From Ralstonia mannitolilytica (GTDB lineage: Bacteria; Pseudomonadota; Gammaproteobacteria; Burkholderiales; Burkholderiaceae), in assembly GCF_905397375.1 (NCBI RefSeq), contig NZ_CAJPVG010000022.1:1-18886 (forward strand): a stretch of DNA of 18,886 nucleotides, written 5' to 3'. Below the pieces are notes generated by a model. That model was not told the origin of the DNA. It did no database searches and saw only the letters and a program-made list of their open reading frames with translations. This document shows, one piece after another, positions 1 through 7,474 of the stretch (the stretch's first letter is position 1; every line of letters begins with the position of its first letter). A program made the position numbers and the translations under genes.

Positions 1-446
1 TGCCGACTGCAGGACGCTGCGCGTACCTGAGCCTGGTGACGGACGCGTACTCACGCAAGATCGTCGGCTACCACGTGCACGAGAGCCTGCATGCCGAGTC
101 GGTCAGCCGAGCACTGAAGATGGCGCTCAAGACGCGCCAGACCAAGCAGCAGCTGGTGCACCACTCGGATCGCGGCATCCAATATTGCTCAAGCGAGTAT
201 CAGCGCATCCACAAACGGCACGGCCTGACATGCTCGATGACCGACGGCTACGACTGCTGTCAGAACGCCCTGGCCGAGCGGGTCAATGGAATCCTCAAGG
301 GCCAGTCCTTGCTCAGCCGCCCCGCCGATCTGCAGCAGGCCGAGCGCATAGTGGCCCAGTCCGTGCACATCTACAACCATGAGCGGCCGCATCAGGCCCT
401 GAAATACAAAACGCCCGATGCGGTGCATCGGGCGTCTAGTGGCTGA
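1..446 (+). CDS. IS3-family transposase OrfB, C-terminal part (5' end outside window)
   Basis: The reading frame is open from base 3 to the stop at 444-446, giving 147 residues of an integrase-core (rve) transposase that would make a DDE recombinase with OrfA. The protein shows LVTDAYSRKIVGYH, then HHSDRGIQY with the second catalytic Asp, then NALAERVNGILK with the catalytic Glu. Exactly 35 residues lie between that Asp and Glu, the D(35)E spacing of the IS3 family. The first catalytic Asp, expected just upstream in a TDIT-like motif, is outside the window. The C-terminus contains YNHERPHQALKYKTPDAVH, the usual end of IS3 OrfB. The visible part is intact, so the copy may be active, but the missing 5' part prevents a firm statement. 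A GTG at 36 is internal and is not the true start. Confidence 0.93.
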   Translation, partial: PTAGRCAYLSLVTDAYSRKIVGYHVHESLHAESVSRALKMALKTRQTKQQLVHHSDRGIQYCSSEYQRIHKRHGLTCSMTDGYDCCQNALAERVNGILKGQSLLSRPADLQQAERIVAQSVHIYNHERPHQALKYKTPDAVHRASSG

Positions 447-450
447 ACTG

Positions 451-477
451 AGTGTCAACCTATATCAGGACTAGACA
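451..477 (+). repeat. Right terminal inverted repeat of the IS3-family element
   Basis: Read on the minus strand these 27 bases begin TGTCTAGTCCTGA and end AGGTTGACACT. They pair with the IS left end at 18776-18802 (21 of 27 identical). The repeat sits directly after the orfB stop codon, where IS3-family right ends are expected. Confidence 0.8.
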
Positions 478-621
478 TTGGCCTATCAAACAAGGTGACG
501 ATGTCCCACCCGGCGCGCATGCTTTGGTACAGTGTGCCGATTAGGCCGCGCGGCATGATTGCCCCGCGGCGCCGAGGCGCCCTCCGCCGCCTGACCGTTT
601 CCCTGCTGGAGTCCCGCACCC

Positions 622-915
622 ATGGCCCAAGTGGTACTTGCCCTCATCGTCGTGGCAGCCGCCGTCTTCTATATCCTGTTCAAGGCCCCCCAGACCGACG
701 CGCAGACACCGGCTGCGGCCGCGCCCGCCGTAGCAGTTGCCCCTGTCCCAGCGCCGCCGCCCCTGGCGCCCCCCGCTGCATCCGCGGCCGAAGCACCGGC
801 AGCACCGGCAGCACCGGCAAGTACGCCGGCTGCCTCGGAGCCGGCCGCCGCTTCGGCGCCCGCAGCGAGCGGCAACGTCGCAGCTGGCGCCTCGGTACCC
901 ACCGCCAAACCCTGA
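622..915 (+). CDS. Small single-pass membrane protein, Ala/Pro-rich, unknown function
   Basis: This encodes 97 residues. Residues 2-20 form a hydrophobic helix (AQVVLALIVVAAAVFYILF) that would act as an uncleaved N-terminal anchor. The rest is a low-complexity stretch of Ala, Pro, Ser and Val with almost no charge, likely an extended linker in the periplasm or cytoplasm. Three perfect tandem copies of the 9-mer GCACCGGCA (793-819) encode Ala-Pro-Ala three times in frame. CTGGAG at about 605-610 is a possible but distant ribosome binding site. The high GC also opens other frames here; this one is preferred because of the clean membrane helix. No family is recognised. It is separated from the next gene by 98 bases and probably does not share its function. 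Confidence 0.6.
   Translation: MAQVVLALIVVAAAVFYILFKAPQTDAQTPAAAAPAVAVAPVPAPPPLAPPAASAAEAPAAPAAPASTPAASEPAAASAPAASGNVAAGASVPTAKP
793..819 (+). repeat. Three tandem copies of a 9-bp unit (GCACCGGCA)
   Basis: The unit occurs three times without mismatch at 793-801, 802-810 and 811-819. It is in frame with the small membrane protein gene and encodes Ala-Pro-Ala units. Copy-number changes would keep the frame. Confidence 0.9.
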
Positions 916-1013
916 CGTTTTCGTCGTAAGGGTTTCACCGATAGGCATCGTACGGTGGCGTCCGAGGGTAAAATAATGCCCCTTCATTCTTCCAACGACC
1001 GGTACGGCACAGC

Positions 1014-2225
1014 ATGGCAGGATTCCGCTCCAAGGCCCCCCAACGTCTTTCCCCCGATGCAGAACGGCTTGTGGCCGACGCGCTCGCGCTCGACGCATCG
1101 GGCAGTCGCATCGAAGACGTGTATTGGGAACAACGGCTGTCCGAACGTCTTTCGCGGCTGCTCAAGAACGGCAGCCAGACGGCGCTCGACGCCGCACTCG
1201 ATCATCTTTTCAAGCACAACGAAGAGGCTTCCGACGTGCTGGCCGAGCAGGCCGAAACGTTGGCCGAATCGGCGGTCGTGAGCTCAGGCGGCGTCGAGTA
1301 TGACGCGCTGCTCATCGCGGCGCCCATCCTCGCGCATACGCGCTACGTCATTCCCTCCGGCGCCATCAAGCCGGAACTGGCGCAGACCCTGCAGGTGCAC
1401 CTCCAGGCGCACGTGATGGCGTCGAACGCCCGCGTGGCGCTGGCGCCCTACCTGTACAGCATCGACCAGCTGCCGCGCACGCATTCCGATACCTTTGCGC
1501 TGACGCACAAACTGACCGCCTATGCGCTGTCGGGTCAGCCGCCCAAGGTCGATCTGCGCGACATGCCCGAAACCGCACCGATCCTTGCAGACCCGCGCTA
1601 TCTGCTGGCCATCGTCGTGGCGCAGCACGGCCAGCCGCTGTTCCGCTGGCAGGAAGACGCCAAGGAACACCACGCCGAGCGCTCCGCATGCCTCGAGCAA
1701 TGGCGCCAGCAAGTCACGCCGACCGTCTCCACCCTGATGCCCGGCTGCGAGTTCGAGCTGCTGCTGCCGGATGCGTTCTTCCTGTCGTGCCGCGAATCCG
1801 ACAAGCGCATCCGCCCGCTCACGGTGCGCGCCGCGGTCAACTACCTGCAGGGCGCGCTCGACATGCCGGCCAACCGCTTCGGTGCGATCATCGGCGCATT
1901 TGGCGAGGAGCAGATCGAGGAATACCGCGTGGCCTTCACCGTGCGCGGCGAGAAAGACCTCATCTACGGCATTGTCTGGCCCGTCTATGGCCGCGATGGC
2001 GGTGCGACCGACCTGACTGCAGAGGGCGAACCGGGCAGCCCCCTTGAGCAGATCTGCGACGAACTGCGCGCATGCGGCATTGAAGACATCTTCCGCCACG
2101 GCCAGCTCTTCGAGCCCGAATACTGCGAAGACTGCGGCGCCCCGCTCTATGCAGACCGCGCGGCCGAGATCGTCCACGCAGAGATGCCCGAAGACGCACC
2201 GACGCAGCAGCCGCTGTTCCACTGA
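1014..2225 (+). CDS. DUF2863 family protein
   Basis: This encodes 403 residues and resembles the DUF2863 family, conserved in Burkholderiales and of unknown function. There is no signal peptide or membrane helix, so it is probably cytoplasmic. The N-terminal third (MAGFRSKAPQRLSPDAERLV onward) is helical and acidic. The C-terminal end carries a CEDCGAPLYADR motif and finishes QPLFH. The Cys-x-x-Cys-Gly-x-Pro-Leu pattern resembles half of a zinc ribbon, but no second Cys pair follows, so metal binding is uncertain. A TAAAAT element at 969-974 is a plausible -10 box about 40 bases upstream, without a convincing -35. There is no clear Shine-Dalgarno sequence before the ATG. The gene stands alone and is closed by the terminator at 2241-2263. 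Family assignment is from memory of family members, not a search. Confidence 0.85.
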   Translation: MAGFRSKAPQRLSPDAERLVADALALDASGSRIEDVYWEQRLSERLSRLLKNGSQTALDAALDHLFKHNEEASDVLAEQAETLAESAVVSSGGVEYDALLIAAPILAHTRYVIPSGAIKPELAQTLQVHLQAHVMASNARVALAPYLYSIDQLPRTHSDTFALTHKLTAYALSGQPPKVDLRDMPETAPILADPRYLLAIVVAQHGQPLFRWQEDAKEHHAERSACLEQWRQQVTPTVSTLMPGCEFELLLPDAFFLSCRESDKRIRPLTVRAAVNYLQGALDMPANRFGAIIGAFGEEQIEEYRVAFTVRGEKDLIYGIVWPVYGRDGGATDLTAEGEPGSPLEQICDELRACGIEDIFRHGQLFEPEYCEDCGAPLYADRAAEIVHAEMPEDAPTQQPLFH

Positions 2226-2240
2226 AGCCGATGCAAGCAA

Positions 2241-2263
2241 GCCACCTCCGGGTGGCTTTTTTT
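2241..2263 (+). terminator. Rho-independent terminator after the DUF2863 gene
   Basis: A perfect 6-bp stem GCCACC / GGTGGC with a TCCG loop is followed directly by seven T. It lies 15 bases after the stop codon and ends the DUF2863 transcript before the solute-binding protein gene. Confidence 0.93.
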
Positions 2264-2377
2264 ACGCCACGCCGGCTCATATGATTTGTCGGATTGCGCA
2301 GCACGCGCTTGCGCGGCCTGCGGCACAATGACGAACCCGCCACCTGGCATCACCGCCCGAACCCGAGGAGCTCCCCG

Positions 2378-3955
2378 ATGGCCCATCGCCCCTTCATTCG
2401 CGCCCTGATCCGCGGCCTGGCCGCATGCGCACTGGCTGGCAACGCCGCTGCCGCCCTGGCCGACGATCTGCGCATCGGCCTGTCCGCCGACGTGACGTCC
2501 ATGGACCCGCAGTGGAACAATGCAGGCCCGAACAACGCGATGGCGCTGCACGTCTTCGAGTCGCTGGTCTTCCTGGACAAGAACGGCCGCTACACGCCGG
2601 GCCTGGCCACGTCGTGGAAGCCCATCGACGCCAACACGTGGGAGATCAAGCTGCGCCCCAACGTGAAGTGGAGCGACGGCACGCCCTTCACCGGCGAAGA
2701 CGTGAAAGCCTCGATCGAACGGCCGGCACGCCTGACCAACAGCCCGGGCCCGTTCACCAGCTATACGAAGTCGATCACCGACGTGCAGATCGTCGATCCG
2801 CTCACGGTGCGGCTGAAGGTGTCGATTCCGAATTACGCGAGCATCCCGAACGACCTCAACAGCCTGCCGATCCTTCCCAAGAGGGTGGCCAATGCTTCGC
2901 AGGCGGACTTTGACGCCGGCCGCGCGATGATCGGCACGGGGCCGTTCCTGTTCGATCACTTCACGCGCGGGCAGGAAATCGTGCTGAAGAAGAACCCGCA
3001 CTACTGGGGCCGCGCGCCGCAGTGGGACAAGGTCACCTTCAAGATCATCACCGACAACGCTGCGCGCACGGCTGCCCTGCTTTCCGGGGACGTGGATGTC
3101 GTCGAGGCCGTGCCCGCTGCCGACGTGCCGCGCATCAAGCAGAACCCGAACTTCCACCTCGAGCAGCAGGTGTCGTGGCGTACCATCTTCTGGCAGATGG
3201 ACCAGGGCCGCGACGTCTCGCCGTTCGTGACGGACAAGGCCGGCAAGCCGCTGACGAAGAACCCGTTCAAGGACCACCGCGTGCGGGAAGCGGTGGCGCT
3301 GGCCATCAATCGCGATGCCATCGTCAGCCGCGTGCTGGAGGGCCAGGGCGTGGTGGCGTCCAGCATTGTGTCGCCGCAGATCTTCGGCCACCCGGGAGGC
3401 AAACCGATTGCATACGACCCGGACCGCGCGAAGAAGCTGCTCGCCGAGGCCGGCTACCCCGACGGCTTCGGGCTCACGCTGCACGCCACCAACAACCGCT
3501 ATCTGAACGACGCACAGGTCGCACAGACCACCGCCCAGCTGCTCACGCGCATCGGCATCCAGACCAAGGTCGAGACCCTGCCGGTGGCGGTGTACTTCTC
3601 ACGCGCGCGCCAGGGCGAGTTCTCCTTCATGATGCTCGGCTGGGGTTCGGTGGCGGCGGATGTGGCGCTGCGCAGCATTCTCGGCACGCCAAATCCCCAG
3701 ACCGGTTACGGGTCGTGGAACTGGGGCCGCTACAGCAATCCGGAACTGGACAAGCTGGTGCAGGCGTCGCTGTCCACCGTGTCGAGCGAGCAGGCGCACG
3801 AGCAAGCCGCCAAGACCGCCACGCGCTTCGCACAGCAGGACTACGCGATCATCCCGTCGCACCACCAGTTGGCCACGTGGGCAATGCGCAAGGGCATCCG
3901 GTATGAGGCGCGCACCGATGAGTGGTCGCTCGCGTGGCTGTTCACCAAGCAGTGA
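2378..3955 (+). CDS. ABC transporter periplasmic substrate-binding protein, family 5 (peptide/nickel/opine type)
   Basis: This encodes 525 residues. The ATG at 2378 is chosen because GAGGAG lies 7 bases upstream (2365-2370) and because the protein then opens with a good signal peptide: basic start (MAHRPFIRALIRG), hydrophobic core, and an Ala-x-Ala site predicting cleavage after residue 28 before DDLRIGLS. The mature protein has the SBP_bac_5 pattern: TSMDPQWNN near the start, the ESLVFLDKNGRYTPGLATSW block, LRPNVKWSDGTPFTGEDV, then GTGPFLFDHFTRGQEIVLKK and the AINRDAIV block. Such proteins capture short peptides, opines or glutathione-like compounds in the periplasm and deliver them to a DppBCDF-type transporter. 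No permease or ATPase gene lies nearby, so it is an orphan that must use components encoded elsewhere. The substrate cannot be read from the sequence. A TATGAT at 2280-2285 could be its -10 box. Confidence 0.93.
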   Translation: MAHRPFIRALIRGLAACALAGNAAAALADDLRIGLSADVTSMDPQWNNAGPNNAMALHVFESLVFLDKNGRYTPGLATSWKPIDANTWEIKLRPNVKWSDGTPFTGEDVKASIERPARLTNSPGPFTSYTKSITDVQIVDPLTVRLKVSIPNYASIPNDLNSLPILPKRVANASQADFDAGRAMIGTGPFLFDHFTRGQEIVLKKNPHYWGRAPQWDKVTFKIITDNAARTAALLSGDVDVVEAVPAADVPRIKQNPNFHLEQQVSWRTIFWQMDQGRDVSPFVTDKAGKPLTKNPFKDHRVREAVALAINRDAIVSRVLEGQGVVASSIVSPQIFGHPGGKPIAYDPDRAKKLLAEAGYPDGFGLTLHATNNRYLNDAQVAQTTAQLLTRIGIQTKVETLPVAVYFSRARQGEFSFMMLGWGSVAADVALRSILGTPNPQTGYGSWNWGRYSNPELDKLVQASLSTVSSEQAHEQAAKTATRFAQQDYAIIPSHHQLATWAMRKGIRYEARTDEWSLAWLFTKQ

Positions 3956-4104
3956 TGGGGGCAGCGCAACGTCGTAACGCGCTGTTACAGCTAAATCGCC
4001 TCGAATGCCGCACTGGAGCGCATTCGGGTAAGCCGCAGGAACTTTCGTCCCGGGCTTTCCTCTATCATGGCGTTTTTCCATGCCGACACCCTGTAACACT
4101 CGAG

Positions 4105-4941
4105 ATGTTGCGACCCAAACTACTCTGTCTCGGCGTCGTCGCCCTGCTGGCCGCCTGCTCCAACCTGCAGACCGAACCGACCGACACGTCGGCACAGGCG
4201 ACCGCCACCGCGACGCCGAGCACACCGGCCGTGCAAGCCAAGCCGGCCCCGCAGCCCGCACGCACCACGCCGCCCATCGTCTTCGACGCCTCTGACAGCG
4301 AGACCACCACCACAGTGAACCTGCCGCCCAAGGACAAGATCAGCTTGTCCGAATACCGCGCGCAGACCCGCGACCGATTAATCAAATCCGAGAACGCCCG
4401 CCCCGATGTGGCCGACTGTGCCGCACACGCGAGCTGGATCATCCCGCGCTCGACGAACTTCGACCAGTTCCGCCTGCCGACCGGCGCCCTGTCCGAAGGG
4501 CAGGCCAAGGTTGAACCGTGGGACTCGCGCTTCTCGTCGAGCAAGCAAGGCGCGATCAAGGTCTCCAGCGTCGTGAGCTTCAGCGCCGCCGTCCACAAGC
4601 GCGGCACGGGCAGCGACCAGTGGGAGCCGGTCAAAGTCCGCTGCGGCTACGACGAAGGCATGATGCTCGCGTACGAGCTGCTCGATGCGAATGGCCAGCC
4701 GTTTGCCGCCCCGGCGGCCGCACCGTCGTCCACGACGGTGCGCACCCACTGCCGTCGCGGGCACCGCTGCACGAACGCTGCCGTGTCGCACGGCAAGTCT
4801 GCCGCCAAGGGCAAGGGCGCGGCAAAGTCCTCGGTCAAGGCCACCAAGGGCAGCACAGCCAAGACCAAGTCGACCACGGCCACGAAGTCCACTGCCAAGT
4901 CGGCTGCCAAGAAAACGACGAAGAAGAAGTCGTCCAACTAA
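4105..4941 (+). CDS. Lipoprotein with conserved Cys-containing domain and Lys/Ala/Ser/Thr-rich C-terminal tail (possibly BspC-like)
   Basis: This encodes 278 residues. The ATG at 4105 gives a lipoprotein signal (MLRPKLLCLGVVALLAAC) with lipobox LAAC, so Cys18 would be lipidated. The residue after it is Ser, which favours the outer membrane. Residues about 20-60 form a Thr/Pro/Ala-rich linker. Residues about 75-195 are a globular domain with one Cys in ARPDVADCAAHASW and one in VKVRCGYDEG, a likely disulfide; this resembles proteins annotated BspC-like in Burkholderiales, which I recall only loosely. After a second Cys pair (Cys216, Cys222) the last 48 residues (231-278) contain 15 Lys and no acidic residue, the composition of a histone H1 or AlgP tail. 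The tail may bind an anionic surface such as lipopolysaccharide or nucleic acid; this is inference. The start lacks a strong ribosome binding site. Confidence 0.82.
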   Translation: MLRPKLLCLGVVALLAACSNLQTEPTDTSAQATATATPSTPAVQAKPAPQPARTTPPIVFDASDSETTTTVNLPPKDKISLSEYRAQTRDRLIKSENARPDVADCAAHASWIIPRSTNFDQFRLPTGALSEGQAKVEPWDSRFSSSKQGAIKVSSVVSFSAAVHKRGTGSDQWEPVKVRCGYDEGMMLAYELLDANGQPFAAPAAAPSSTTVRTHCRRGHRCTNAAVSHGKSAAKGKGAAKSSVKATKGSTAKTKSTTATKSTAKSAAKKTTKKKSSN

Positions 4942-4948
4942 GCGCGTC

Positions 4949-4969
4949 GCGCCGCCCACCTGGCGGCGC
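4949..4969. terminator. GC-rich hairpin between convergent genes (possible bidirectional terminator)
   Basis: GCGCCGCC and GGCGGCGC form a perfect 8-bp stem around a 5-base loop. It is placed exactly in the 39-base gap between the lipoprotein gene and the minus-strand carboxypeptidase gene. There is no T tract on either side, so it may act only as a weak terminator or as a 3'-end stabiliser. Confidence 0.4.
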
Positions 4970-4980
4970 CGCGCTGGTCT

Positions 4981-6126
4981 TCAGCCCAGATATTCGAGGA
5001 TGGCCTGCAGCATGGCCGCGCCCAACGCGGCGCTGCGGGCGCCGTTCCAGCCGACGCGCGCGTCGGGCAGGTTGGCGTTGTCCTTGAACGGCATTTCGAG
5101 CGTCAGCGCCAGGCACCGGTACGTGTGGCCGATGTACTTGGAGGCGAGCTTGAGCGCGTCTTCGTTGTACTTGCTCGCCTCGTAGCCGTATTGCGTCTGG
5201 AAGTCGGGCGACGCGCGCAGGAACGCTGCGACAAAGCGGTCCTGGTCGGCACGCTGGGCATCGGTGAAGCCCGGCAGCATTTCACTGCCAGCCACGAATA
5301 CGTAGGGCAGCGCCTCGTCGCCGTGGATATCGAAGAACAGGTCGACGCCGGTCTCCTCGATGGCCCGGCGCACGCACAGGACTTCAGGACTGCGCTCGGC
5401 GTCGGGCTCCATCCACTCCCGATTCAGGTTGGCGCCGGCCGCGTTGGTGCGCAGGTTGCCCAGCGCCGACCCGTCAGGGTTCATGTTCGGCACGATGTGA
5501 AACACGGCGCGCTCGGTGAGCAGTCGGCCCACTGAATCCCCGCCCCATACGCCCTGCCGCGTGAGGCGGGCGACCAGACCTTCCACGAACCACTCGGCCA
5601 TCGTCTCGCCGGGATGCTGGCGGGCGATGATGCACACGTTCTTCTTGCCGGGCGCTGGCTCGCCGACGGTGATGCACGTCATGTCACGACCTTGCACCGT
5701 GCTGCCCAGGCGCTGCGTGCGCACGCCGGGCTTCGTTTGCGCCGCTGCCACCAGCGACAGGTGACGCTCATCGGAATACGGCTCGAAGTAGGCAAACCAG
5801 ATGCTGTCGTGCTCGGGCGTCACCTCGATGGTCATGGTCCTGCCGTCATAGCGCGTCGGCACGCGGAACCAGTGTTCGCGGTCGTATGAGGCGACGGCCT
5901 GGTAGTCCTTCCAACCCGCCGCATAGGTGCATTCGCCCGCATTTTCGAACGCGAGCTGGCACGCCTGGCCCTGCACGCCCTGCAGGCGGAAGTGGAACCA
6001 CTGCGTGAAATCCGCGTGCGAATCGCGGCGAATGCGCAGGCGGATGGCATCGGCGCGGGCGACATCGACGATTTCGATGGCGCCGCTGTCGAATACGCTG
6101 GAAATGTACGGTTGATTGGCAGTCAT
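4981..6126 (-). CDS. M14-family zinc carboxypeptidase (cytosolic carboxypeptidase-like, Nna1/AGBL type)
   Basis: This encodes 381 residues from the ATG at 6126, which has AGGA 6 bases upstream. An alternative ATG at 6141 would add MTGSD and has no ribosome binding site. Residues about 1-130 form a beta-rich N-terminal domain (Trp- and Phe-rich, as in TQWFHFRLQG), as in cytosolic carboxypeptidases. The catalytic domain shows the zinc ligands His171 and Glu174 in RQHPGET, the NMNPDG turn, the substrate-binding Asn235-Arg236 in NLNREW, the third zinc ligand His268 in FFDIHGDE, and the catalytic Glu344 in LTLEMPFKDN. There is no signal peptide, so it acts in the cytoplasm. Eukaryotic relatives trim C-terminal residues from tubulin; bacterial substrates are largely unknown. 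The alternative start overlaps the yaaA stop by one base, so the two genes are likely cotranscribed and translationally coupled. Confidence 0.92.
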   Translation of the reverse strand: MTANQPYISSVFDSGAIEIVDVARADAIRLRIRRDSHADFTQWFHFRLQGVQGQACQLAFENAGECTYAAGWKDYQAVASYDREHWFRVPTRYDGRTMTIEVTPEHDSIWFAYFEPYSDERHLSLVAAAQTKPGVRTQRLGSTVQGRDMTCITVGEPAPGKKNVCIIARQHPGETMAEWFVEGLVARLTRQGVWGGDSVGRLLTERAVFHIVPNMNPDGSALGNLRTNAAGANLNREWMEPDAERSPEVLCVRRAIEETGVDLFFDIHGDEALPYVFVAGSEMLPGFTDAQRADQDRFVAAFLRASPDFQTQYGYEASKYNEDALKLASKYIGHTYRCLALTLEMPFKDNANLPDARVGWNGARSAALGAAMLQAILEYLG

Positions 6127-6140
6127 GTCGGATCCTGTCA

Positions 6141-6914
6141 TCAGGTGGGCTTGCGGCGGAAGACCCAGCGCTCGTCGTCGGAATCGGCAGTGGCAAAGGC
6201 ATAGCCGTCGACGTCGAACGCCTTGAGCTTGCGCGGATCGGTGATGCGGTGCTCGATCGCGTAACGCGCCATCAGGCCGCGCGCGCGCTTTGCGTAGAAC
6301 GAGATGATCTTGTACTGGCCGTTCTTCCAGTCCTCAAACACCGGCGTGACGATGCGCGCCTTGAGCACCTTGGGCCGCACCACCTTGAAATACTCTTCCG
6401 ACGCGAGATTGACGAGCACGGGATCGTCGTCGGCCTTGAACAGCTCGTTGAGGGCGAGCGTCACGTCGTCGCCCCAGAAAGCGTAGAGGTCCTTGCCGCG
6501 CGGGTTGGCCAGGCGCGTGCCCATTTCGAGGCGGTATGGCTGCATCCAGTCGAGCGGGCGCAGCACGCCATACAGGCCGGAGAGGATTCGCAGATGCTTC
6601 TGCGCAAATTGCAGATCGTCGGCCGACAGCGAATTCGCATCGAGCCCGCCGTACACGTCGCCATCGAAGGCCAGCGCGGCCTGCTTGCTGTTCTCGGCGG
6701 TGAATTCTGGCGACCAATCGGCATAGCGCGTGGCGTTGAGCACGGCCAGCGGGTCGGAAATGTGCATCAGCGTGCCGATCTGGGCGGGCGACAGCTTGCG
6801 AAGCACTTCGATGAGTTCTGCGGAGCGCGCGATGAAATCGGGCAGCGTGTGGGTCTTGATGCGCGGCGGCGTCTCGTAGTCGAGCGACTTGGCCGGCGAG
6901 AGGACGATGATCAT
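6141..6914 (-). CDS. yaaA: Peroxide stress protein YaaA (UPF0246/DUF328)
   Basis: This encodes 257 residues, the normal length for YaaA. The start at 6914 gives the family's N-terminus, MIIVLSPAKSLDYETPP. Further family signatures are LYGVLRPLDWMQPYRLEMG in the middle, KDLYAFWGDDVT, and the C-terminal FYAKRARGLMARYAIEHR followed by KLKAFDVDGYAF. In Escherichia coli YaaA is induced by OxyR during hydrogen peroxide stress, limits free intracellular iron, and binds unusual DNA structures. Longer upstream reading in this frame overlaps the divergent PIN gene and is not supported. No clear Shine-Dalgarno is visible. Only 37 bases separate its start from the divergent PIN-domain gene, so the two promoters must overlap. 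I do not see a confident OxyR site in that short gap. Confidence 0.95.
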   Translation of the reverse strand: MIIVLSPAKSLDYETPPRIKTHTLPDFIARSAELIEVLRKLSPAQIGTLMHISDPLAVLNATRYADWSPEFTAENSKQAALAFDGDVYGGLDANSLSADDLQFAQKHLRILSGLYGVLRPLDWMQPYRLEMGTRLANPRGKDLYAFWGDDVTLALNELFKADDDPVLVNLASEEYFKVVRPKVLKARIVTPVFEDWKNGQYKIISFYAKRARGLMARYAIEHRITDPRKLKAFDVDGYAFATADSDDERWVFRRKPT

Positions 6915-6951
6915 GTCAGAATCGCGGTTCACAAGTCTTGAATTGTATCGA

Positions 6952-7449
6952 ATGGCAGACGCTGCCGCCCTCGCTCCTTCGGCCCCCGCCCGCCCCTGCG
7001 CCGCGCCGCGCGTGGTGCTGGACTCCAACATCTGGGTCGACATTCTCGTCTTCGACGATGCGGTTGCGCGCCCCATTCGCGCGGCGCTGGAGGCAGGCCG
7101 CCTGGACGCCATCATCAGCCCGGCCTGCCGCGAGGAACTGCGACGCGTGCTCGGCTATCCGCAATTCGCGCACTACGCCGTCGATGCGCAGGCCGCGCTG
7201 GCCTGGGTCGATCGCGTCACGCGCCCGGTGGCAGACCCAGAGGAAGCGGCCCGCGCAAACGGCGAAACGTTCGTGCCGCGCTGCAAGGATCGCGACGACC
7301 AGAAATTCCTCGCGCTGGCCGATGCCGCAAGCGCCACGTATCTGGTCTCCAAGGACAAGGCCGTGCTCAAGCTCAAGCGGCGCATGGCCAAATATTGCGA
7401 CGTGGCGGTGCTCCCGCCCAAGCAGTTTGTTTCGGAAGTCCAGTTGTAA
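6952..7449 (+). CDS. PIN-domain ribonuclease, putative toxin component (TIGR00305-like), orphan
   Basis: This encodes 165 residues from the ATG at 6952; earlier starts would run into yaaA. After about 19 low-complexity residues a PIN domain begins: VVLDSNIWVD with the first acidic residue Asp24, the Glu61-Glu62 pair in CREELRRVLGYPQF, and CKDRDDQKFLALA with Asp113, Asp115 and Asp116. These acidic residues would hold Mg2+ or Mn2+ in an RNase active site. The form is that of the 'putative toxin-antitoxin system toxin component, PIN family'. No antitoxin-sized gene is visible on either side: yaaA lies upstream on the other strand and an aminotransferase starts 25 bases downstream. It may therefore be a housekeeping PIN nuclease rather than a toxin. 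The aminotransferase gene is likely in the same transcript. Confidence 0.88.
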   Translation: MADAAALAPSAPARPCAAPRVVLDSNIWVDILVFDDAVARPIRAALEAGRLDAIISPACREELRRVLGYPQFAHYAVDAQAALAWVDRVTRPVADPEEAARANGETFVPRCKDRDDQKFLALADAASATYLVSKDKAVLKLKRRMAKYCDVAVLPPKQFVSEVQL

Positions 7450-7474
7450 GACAGTCCTCGCTCAAGCTGAAGTC

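Larger units (their letters stand above)
1..477 (+). mobile_element. IS3-family insertion sequence, right-hand end (partial)
   Basis: The left edge of the window lies inside an insertion sequence. It contains the 3' part of the transposase orfB and, 4 bases after its stop, a terminal repeat at 451-477. The reverse complement of 451-477 matches 18776-18802 at 21 of 27 positions by hand alignment, sharing the blocks GTCCTGA and AGGTTGACACT and beginning with TG as IS3-family ends do. The element boundary is therefore placed at about 477. The target-site duplication cannot be judged because the other end of this copy lies outside the window. Confidence 0.85.

Noticed and set aside
478..621. Promoter or small gene between the IS end and the small membrane protein gene
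   Set aside because: I see no convincing -10/-35 pair and no small reading frame with a ribosome binding site. It may hold the promoter of the downstream gene, but nothing specific can be supported.
1284..2240. Minus-strand open frame (318 codons) opposite the DUF2863 gene
   Set aside because: It lies wholly antisense to a recognisable family protein and has no motif of its own.
2280..2285. TATGAT as -10 box of the solute-binding protein gene
   Set aside because: No acceptable -35 is found at the right spacing, so it was not listed as a promoter feature.
2147..3484. Long minus-strand open frame (445 codons) opposite the solute-binding protein gene
   Set aside because: It crosses the clear terminator at 2241-2263 and shows no recognisable domain.
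6941..7115. Upstream extension of yaaA in the same frame
   Set aside because: It overlaps the divergent PIN gene and is Arg/Ala/Ser-rich; the family N-terminus MIIVLSPAKSLDYE fixes the start at 6914.
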